NCBI RefSeq assembly: GCF_000420245.1 | Contig: NZ_ATUO01000019.1 | Location: 1 to 35,369, forward strand | DNA from: Psychromonas hadalis ATCC BAA-638 | GTDB taxonomy: Bacteria > Pseudomonadota > Gammaproteobacteria > Enterobacterales > Psychromonadaceae | Direction of reading: 5' to 3' | DNA: 35,369 bases | Shown: positions 30,625 to 35,369 of the stretch, piece after piece | Position numbering within the stretch: the first letter of the stretch is position 1 | Layout: the number at the start of each line of letters is the position of its first letter | Made by a program: the position numbers and the translations under genes | The notes under the pieces: model-generated | What the model was told of the DNA's origin: nothing | The model's input: only the letters and a program-made list of their open reading frames with translations | The model's database searches: none

Positions 30625-32252
30625 TAATCATTCTGTGGACATAAAATCGTGGGTTTGGGATTATCTATCTGCTCAGGGTAATCTAAGTTGTAATGTAAAC
30701 CTCGACTCTCTTTGCGTGACATTGCGCTACGAATAATCAATTCAGCGACTTGTACTAAATTACGTAACTCTAATAAATTGTTGCCCACTTTGAAGTTACT
30801 GTAATACTCGTTGATCTCCTGTTGTAGCATCTGCACACGACGCAAGGCGCGTTCTAAACGCTTATCGGTGCGTACAATACCCACGTAATCCCACATAAAT
30901 AAGCGTAGTTCATGCCAATTATGCTGAATGACCACCTCTTCATCGGAGTCTTCTACTTGGCTATCATCCCAAGCAGGAATATCAGCAAACTTTCTCTCTT
31001 GATAAAAAGGGATACGGTTAATAATATCTTTTGCGCAAGCGTGTGCATAAACAATACATTCGAGCAGTGAGTTAGAAGCCATGCGGTTTGCACCATGTAA
31101 ACCTGTGTAAGTGACTTCACCAATGGCATATAAACCATCAATGTCCGTTTGTCCGTGATGGTCGATCATCACGCCACCACAAGTATAATGTGCAGCGGGC
31201 ACAATAGGCATTGGCTGGTGGGTGATATCAATCCCTAATGATAAACAACGGCGATAGATAGTGGGGAAGTGTTTAACGATAAATTCTTTAGGTTTATGGC
31301 TGATATCAAGGTACATACAATCAGCGCCTAAACGCTTCATCTCATAATCGATAGCACGTGCCACAATGTCACGCGGAGCAAGTTCTTCGCGTTCATCAAA
31401 GTCAGGCATAAAGCGAGTGCCATCTGGGCGCAGAAGGTGCGCACCTTCGCCACGTAACGCTTCCGTTAATAGAAAGTTTTTAGCGTCAGCATGAAAGAGA
31501 CAAGTGGGGTGAAATTGGTTAAATTCCATATTGGCGATACGGCAACCACTACGCCAAGCCAGCGCAATACCATCCCCACTTGAAACATCTGGGTTACTGG
31601 TATATTGGTATACTTTACTTGCGCCACCTGTTGCAAGGGTTATAAAGTGTGCTTTGATGGTTTCGACGCGTTCTTCATTACGGTTCCAAACATAAGCGCC
31701 CAAAACACGGTTCGCGGGTAAGTTCAGTTTACGGCTAGTGATCAAATCAATGGCATTAAAACCTTCCATCAAGGTGATGTTTTTATGTTTTTTAACCGCA
31801 TTAAGCAACGTATTTTCAATTTCTCGGCCTGTTGCATCTGCCGCGTGTAAAATACGGCGATGTGAATGTCCGCCTTCACGCGTCAGGTGAAATTGGGTAT
31901 TGCCCTCTTTATCGACTTCGGTATCAAAATTAACACCAGTATCAATTAACCATTGCATGCTCTCTTTGGCATTACTCACCGTAAAGCGCACCGCCTCTTC
32001 ATCGCATAATCCTGCACCTGCAATTAAGGTATCATCAACGTGCGAGTCTACACTGTCCGATTCAGAAAATACGGCAGCTACGCCTCCTTGAGCATAAAAC
32101 GTAGAGCCCTCGGAAAGTTTGCCCTTACTTAATACATTTACTTTTGCGTGAGGGGCTAATTTCAATGCAAGTGAAAGGCCTGATGCCCCTGCCCCAATAA
32201 TTAATATGTCACAGTTGTATTGTTGTGCAGTTATTGATTTACTTTCTGTCAT
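30624..32252 (-). CDS. nadB: L-aspartate oxidase
   Basis: NadB is the FAD enzyme that oxidises L-aspartate to iminoaspartate, the first step of de novo NAD synthesis (partner NadA, not in the window). The N-terminal dinucleotide motif is GAGASG (20-25). Other hallmarks are [40 protein letters not shown] and the [12 protein letters not shown] substrate region. A C-terminal helical domain follows. From the ATG at 32252 it has 542 residues (E. coli 540); an ATG 16 codons upstream is not needed. It is divergent from rpoE, the usual arrangement. The TAA stop is formed at the boundary of the MITE-like element. Confidence 0.97.
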   Translation of the reverse strand: MTESKSITAQQYNCDILIIGAGASGLSLALKLAPHAKVNVLSKGKLSEGSTFYAQGGVAAVFSESDSVDSHVDDTLIAGAGLCDEEAVRFTVSNAKESMQWLIDTGVNFDTEVDKEGNTQFHLTREGGHSHRRILHAADATGREIENTLLNAVKKHKNITLMEGFNAIDLITSRKLNLPANRVLGAYVWNRNEERVETIKAHFITLATGGASKVYQYTSNPDVSSGDGIALAWRSGCRIANMEFNQFHPTCLFHADAKNFLLTEALRGEGAHLLRPDGTRFMPDFDEREELAPRDIVARAIDYEMKRLGADCMYLDISHKPKEFIVKHFPTIYRRCLSLGIDITHQPMPIVPAAHYTCGGVMIDHHGQTDIDGLYAIGEVTYTGLHGANRMASNSLLECIVYAHACAKDIINRIPFYQERKFADIPAWDDSQVEDSDEEVVIQHNWHELRLFMWDYVGIVRTDKRLERALRRVQMLQQEINEYYSNFKVGNNLLELRNLVQVAELIIRSAMSRKESRGLHYNLDYPEQIDNPKPTILCPQND

Positions 32253-32325
32253 GGCACTATATGCTCTGCAGTTAATGAAGTATGAGTGCAGTTTATCCAA
32301 AAAATGATTTCTTTTGCAATAGTTT

Positions 32326-32353
32326 GGAACTTTCTTTTTAAAGTTGAGTCATA
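32326..32353 (+). promoter_or_regulatory. Sigma-E promoter of rpoE-rseABC
   Basis: GGAACTT (32326-32332), 16 nt, then TCATA (32349-32353) fits the known sigma-E consensus GGAACTT-N15/16-TCTGA or TCAAA, with a perfect -35 element. It lies about 47 nt before the rpoE start and points to positive autoregulation, as in E. coli. Confidence 0.8.
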
Positions 32354-32400
32354 ACTGTAGATGCCAATAAGGCTAATATAATGATAGGTAGATAAGCTCA

Positions 32401-32979
32401 ATGAATGAGCGTGATTTAGATTTTCAGTTAATTCAGCGTATTCAGAATGGAGAGCAACAAGCTTTTACATTGTTGGTTCGTAAATATCAGAACCGAGTAG
32501 CGAACATATTAACGCGTTATGTGCGTAATTCAGGCGATATTGCCGATGTTGCGCAAGAGGTATTTATTAAAGTGCATAAGTCGCTTCCCTCTTTTCGAGG
32601 CGATAGTGCATTTTACACGTGGTTATATCGTATTACGGTTAACACCGCAAAGAACTATCTGACCAGTCAAAGCCGTCGCCCCCCTGCATCTGACATCGAT
32701 GCAATGGAGGCGGATAGTTATGATGGCAGTGATGCGCTTAAAGAGGCAGATACGCCAGAGGGAATTTTACGCTCTCAAGAGATAAAACGCGTGATCATGA
32801 ACGCGATTGAGCAGTTACCTGCTGAGCTTAAAGCCGCTATTACACTGCGAGAGCTTGAAGGCATGAGTTATGACGAAATTGCAAAAATAGAAGATTGTCC
32901 GATTGGTACAGTACGTTCACGTATATTTAGAGCGCGTGAGGCCATTGATAAGCAGTTAGCACCTTTATTAGAAGAGTAA
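32401..32979 (+). CDS. rpoE: RNA polymerase sigma-E factor
   Basis: RpoE is the ECF sigma factor for envelope stress (misfolded outer-membrane proteins, altered LPS). The 192-residue protein has sigma region 2 (about 20-95; DIADVAQEVFIKVHKSLPSF, FYTWLYRITVNTAKN) and region 4 (about 125-185; LPAELKAAITLRELEGMSYDEIAK ... GTVRSRIFRAREAI). The starting MNERDLDFQLIQRIQNG is close to E. coli RpoE, and the length is the same (191). It is the first gene of rpoE-rseA-rseB-rseC. Confidence 0.98.
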   Translation: MNERDLDFQLIQRIQNGEQQAFTLLVRKYQNRVANILTRYVRNSGDIADVAQEVFIKVHKSLPSFRGDSAFYTWLYRITVNTAKNYLTSQSRRPPASDIDAMEADSYDGSDALKEADTPEGILRSQEIKRVIMNAIEQLPAELKAAITLRELEGMSYDEIAKIEDCPIGTVRSRIFRAREAIDKQLAPLLEE

Positions 32980-32989
32980 TGAGAAAATC

Positions 32990-33505
32990 ATGAAAGAAAT
33001 TAACCAACAACTTTCAAGTTTGATTGATAATGAAAATGTTGAAAGACAATCATTAGATGCATTGATTAATGACCAAGCGCAGCAAGCGATATTTTCTCGC
33101 TACCAGTTGATTGGTGATGTGATGCGCAGTGACGTTACGATTAATATTGATATCACAGCGCAAGTGATGGCAGAGATTAAACAACAACCTGTTTTAGCAA
33201 CGGTGACTGCGATTAAATCAGATCGTTCTGAAACTAATGTTGTTTCATTCGTAAAACGTTTTGGTCAATATGCGATTGCCGCTTCTGTGGCGGGTGTGGT
33301 AGTGATGACCAGTCTTATTACTACACAACCCACGGTTGAAAATAGAGGTATTGAGGTATTAAATACAACACCTTTTGGTGGTATGGTTTCACCTGTTAGT
33401 TTGCAAGCGAACCCTAATCAAACAAAGCAAGCGTTACAAGCGCGTCATCAGCGCTTAGAAGCATTATTAAAAGATCACCAATTACAGTTACAAATACAAC
33501 CATAA
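32990..33505 (+). CDS. rseA: Anti-sigma-E factor RseA
   Basis: RseA holds sigma-E at the inner membrane and is cleaved in order by DegS, RseP and cytoplasmic proteases under stress. The cytoplasmic N-terminal domain (1-66; LSSLIDNENVERQSLDALI, RYQLIGDVMRSD) is the sigma-binding part. One TM helix spans about 92-111 (GQYAIAASVAGVVVMTSLIT). A short periplasmic tail carries the RseB-binding region. The length of 171 is slightly below E. coli (216). It begins 10 nt after rpoE. Confidence 0.92.
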   Translation: MKEINQQLSSLIDNENVERQSLDALINDQAQQAIFSRYQLIGDVMRSDVTINIDITAQVMAEIKQQPVLATVTAIKSDRSETNVVSFVKRFGQYAIAASVAGVVVMTSLITTQPTVENRGIEVLNTTPFGGMVSPVSLQANPNQTKQALQARHQRLEALLKDHQLQLQIQP

Positions 33506-33523
33506 ATAAAAGACAGGTAACCC

Positions 33524-34540
33524 ATGAAGAAACCCTCTCTCTTTACTGCGTTAGTAGCAACATTGTTGCTATTTTTGACACCTTTGAGTTTGGCAATCGA
33601 GCTTGACGGTAAAGAGCCAGTCTCGATAGAGCAGAAAGAACAATACACCGCGATTGAATACCTGCAATTAATGCAACAAGCTTATCAACAGAAAAACTAC
33701 GAACTCCTCTATTTAAGCAGTTTACAAAGTCAACTTGAACCGATGCAGTTAATTCATGGTGTGGTTGCTGATCAACAAATTACCTATTTTCGCTATCTCA
33801 ATGGAGCGATTCGAGAATCACTGCAATTCAACGGTAATATTAGTTATTTTGAGCAAGGTACGCCCGCATATACATTGAAGTCGCATCAAAATCGTAGTGT
33901 TTTTGCAAATGTTGCTAACTTTGATTATGAAAAGGGTAAAGATAACTATGAATATGTCATTCTAGGAAAAGGGCGTATTGCAGGAAAACAGTCCATTGCA
34001 ATCAGAATGATCAGTAAAGATAAATATCGGCACAGTTATGTGGTTTGGTGTGATCTGAAATCTAATCTTCCTTTACGTTTAGATACACTAAATCAATCTA
34101 ATTCTGTGTTAGAGCAGGTAATGGTTATTTCACTTAATGTTTCCGATGATATAAATCCATGGTTAAAAAAGTTAACTCAACAAACACTGCCTGATATTGT
34201 GCATATTCCACAATTAACCACTGATAATAGTTCGCAATGGCAACCAAATTGGTTACCTAATGGTTTTGATATCATAAAAGATGATCAACATAAATTAGTG
34301 ATGCATGAAAATGAACCCGTCTCGTATATTCTGCTTAATGATGGCATTGTTAATGTCTCTATCTATATATCAACTAAAAAAATAGCCCTCGATAAAAACC
34401 AAAAATTGATTCGACGTGGTGCAACGGTTTTATATACAGAGCAACGAGGTAATATAGAAATTAACGTAGTGGGTGATATTCCTGCTATTACTGCGCAACG
34501 TTTAGTTAAATCAATGAGTTTAGTAAAAAATGATCACTGA
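33524..34540 (+). CDS. rseB: Sigma-E regulatory protein RseB
   Basis: RseB is a periplasmic protein that binds RseA and protects it from DegS until it senses off-pathway LPS. The signal peptide (1-24; MKKPSLFTALVATLLLFLTP then LSLA) is followed by a lipoprotein-carrier-like N-terminal domain (about 40-210; AIEYLQLMQQAYQQKNYELLYL, LVMHENEPVSYI later). A smaller C-terminal RseA-binding domain lies at about 230-338. The length of 338 is near E. coli (318). It overlaps rseC by 11 nt. Confidence 0.93.
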   Translation: MKKPSLFTALVATLLLFLTPLSLAIELDGKEPVSIEQKEQYTAIEYLQLMQQAYQQKNYELLYLSSLQSQLEPMQLIHGVVADQQITYFRYLNGAIRESLQFNGNISYFEQGTPAYTLKSHQNRSVFANVANFDYEKGKDNYEYVILGKGRIAGKQSIAIRMISKDKYRHSYVVWCDLKSNLPLRLDTLNQSNSVLEQVMVISLNVSDDINPWLKKLTQQTLPDIVHIPQLTTDNSSQWQPNWLPNGFDIIKDDQHKLVMHENEPVSYILLNDGIVNVSIYISTKKIALDKNQKLIRRGATVLYTEQRGNIEINVVGDIPAITAQRLVKSMSLVKNDH

Positions 34541-34979
34541 AACGGGTAAAATTATTGCGATTGAACAAGTGCAGGGTGAAACCGTTGCGCGTATTGAGTG
34601 TATCTCTAAATCAGCTTGTTCATCTTGTCATAATCAAACAAATTGTGGTGTGGGTGTGGTATCTAAAGCATTTTCAGATAAAAGCCAATATTTTGAGTTC
34701 CCTTATAAAGAGGGAATGAAGGTTGATCAGTTTATCGAACTACAAATCAGCAATGGCGACCTAATTAAAAGCGCCTCTTTAATCTACCTATTACCTTTAT
34801 TCTTCTTTATTGGTAGTGCGCTATTAATAAAAAGCCTATTTCATGTAGATGAGGCAATATTAATTGTCGTTTCATTACTATTTGCTACGTTAGGCTTTCT
34901 AATAACTCGTGTTGTTGCCGATAAACTCTTTTCGAATAAACAAAGTAAACCTATCATAGCCACTCAATTCAACAAATAA
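34530..34979 (+). CDS. rseC: SoxR-reducing / sigma-E regulator RseC
   Basis: RseC is an inner-membrane protein with roles in sigma-E control and, in some species, in reducing SoxR alongside Rsx proteins. The cytoplasmic N-terminus has a cysteine cluster at C24, C30, C33 and C39 (ECISKSACSSCHNQTNCG), which may bind a metal or Fe-S cluster. Two TM helices lie at about 81-99 and 104-125. The length of 149 is typical. It is the last gene of the operon. In E. coli lepA follows; here the next unit is an rRNA operon. No clear terminator is visible; only a weak 6-bp hairpin (AACAAA/TTTGTT, about 34984-35002) follows. Confidence 0.92.
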   Translation: MITETGKIIAIEQVQGETVARIECISKSACSSCHNQTNCGVGVVSKAFSDKSQYFEFPYKEGMKVDQFIELQISNGDLIKSASLIYLLPLFFFIGSALLIKSLFHVDEAILIVVSLLFATLGFLITRVVADKLFSNKQSKPIIATQFNK

Positions 34980-35052
34980 TGATTAACAAAACAGCACTTT
35001 GTTTAGTAATTATTCATTCAGTCATTTAATTGAAATAATTAGTAATAAAGTG

Positions 35053-35080
35053 TTGCCAACGTGATTTAGATCCCTATAAT
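35053..35080 (+). promoter_or_regulatory. rRNA operon promoter P1
   Basis: TTGCCA (35053-35058), 16 nt, TATAAT (35075-35080), followed by GCGACCCCAC, a GC-rich discriminator expected of a growth-rate and ppGpp-controlled rrn P1. Upstream (about 34995-35050) is an A/T-rich tract that could act as an UP element and Fis region. It is about 290 nt from the window end. Confidence 0.85.
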
Positions 35081-35188
35081 GCGACCCCACAGACAAGGCA
35101 ACTAACGCAAGTTACTAACCGAGTCCGAACCAACAAACTCAGTGAGTTTGAGCCAACAAAAACTTTTAAAGTAATTTAAAATAACATG

Positions 35189-35216
35189 TTGACAAGGTTC
35201 AAGGTTAGCGTATTAT
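35189..35216 (+). promoter_or_regulatory. rRNA operon promoter P2
   Basis: TTGACA (35189-35194), 16 nt, TATTAT (35211-35216), then ACGCACCTCGCC. The perfect -35, 16-nt spacer and GC-rich start are those of rrn P2 promoters. It is 136 nt downstream of P1. Confidence 0.87.
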
Positions 35217-35223
35217 ACGCACC

Positions 35224-35369
35224 TCGCCGAAAGGCACGCTCTTTAACAATTTAATCAAACAATCTGTGTGAGCATTGATAGACGATTTCAAAAAAGTCCA
35301 CTCTCCTCGTGAGAAGGGGACAAAAAGAATCAATATCAATGACACACGAATTAATTCATTAATTCAGAA
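35224..35369 (+). ncRNA. 5' leader of the next rRNA operon with boxA antitermination site
   Basis: GCTCTTTAACAA (35238-35249) is the rrn boxA, bound by NusB-NusE to assemble the antitermination complex. A TGTGTG segment at about 35265-35270 resembles the nearby boxC. The leader continues with a short stem (TCTC ... GAGA, about 35302-35316) and ends at the window edge just before the expected 16S 5' end. The RNase III processing stem cannot be checked because its other half is outside. Confidence 0.85.

Noticed and set aside
1-35369. CRISPR arrays, tRNA genes, prophage or integrase-linked attachment sites
   Set aside because: No regularly spaced repeats, cloverleaf sequences or phage-type genes were seen. 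The only tyrosine recombinase is the housekeeping XerC.

Overview
The window is a stretch of chromosome from a low-GC gammaproteobacterium. Gene content and protein sequences (class I adenylate cyclase, MetJ, SlmA, RpoE-RseABC, LptM, CyaY) point to the Alteromonadales/Vibrionales side. By eye a Psychromonas-like organism fits best, but I could not run a search. It is housekeeping DNA with no phage, integrative element, CRISPR array or transposase gene. The segment lies between two ribosomal RNA operons in the same (+) orientation. It opens with a 5S rRNA and its terminator and closes with the tandem promoters and boxA leader of the next operon, just short of a 16S gene.

Layout. (1) 1-500: 5S rRNA, terminator, and a decayed copy of that terminator. 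(2) 500-5,500, all minus: argS-ftsN-like, then hslV-hslU behind a sigma-32-type promoter, plus an unrecognised helical protein gene upstream of argS. (3) 5,985-12,510, all minus: lptM-lysA-dapF-xerC-yigB-uvrD, with a probable LexA box before uvrD. (4) 12,583-18,540: cyaY, two small unrecognised genes, coaD, a pentapeptide-repeat/K+ channel fusion, mutM, two unrecognised membrane-protein genes, rpmB-rpmG and radC. (5) 19,031-21,864, plus: coaBC-slmA-mscS and a strong terminator. (6) 21,889-28,503, minus: an M16 lipoprotein peptidase, a two-gene cluster with a zinc-ribbon membrane protein, metJ with a met-box operator, and cyaA with a TTG start and a probable CRP site. (7) 28,647-30,408: ygfZ (minus) divergent from sdhE-ygfX (plus). 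(8) 30,624-34,979: nadB (minus) divergent from rpoE-rseA-rseB-rseC, which has a sigma-E-type promoter. (9) 34,980-35,369: rrn promoters P1 and P2 and the boxA leader.

Themes. Several regulators sit next to their own predicted sites: MetJ and a met box, RpoE and a sigma-E promoter, cyaA and a CRP site. Gene order follows the E. coli blocks lptM-dapF-yigA-xerC-yigB-uvrD and coaD/mutM-rpmGB-radC-coaBC-dut-slmA, but yigA and dut are missing from their usual places, cyaA is not beside cyaY, and lysA has joined the dap cluster.

The most unusual signal is a set of short non-coding elements with terminal inverted repeats (MITE-like). Two families are present twice each, and a third candidate once. 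Four of the five butt against the 3' end of a minus-strand gene (uvrD, lysA, the gene at 16,804, nadB), and the stop codon lies in or at the element's terminal repeat. In uvrD the element also supplies the last 12 residues. The fifth sits 2 nt upstream of the radC start codon. A separate perfect 23-bp inverted repeat fills the gap between the channel gene and mutM.
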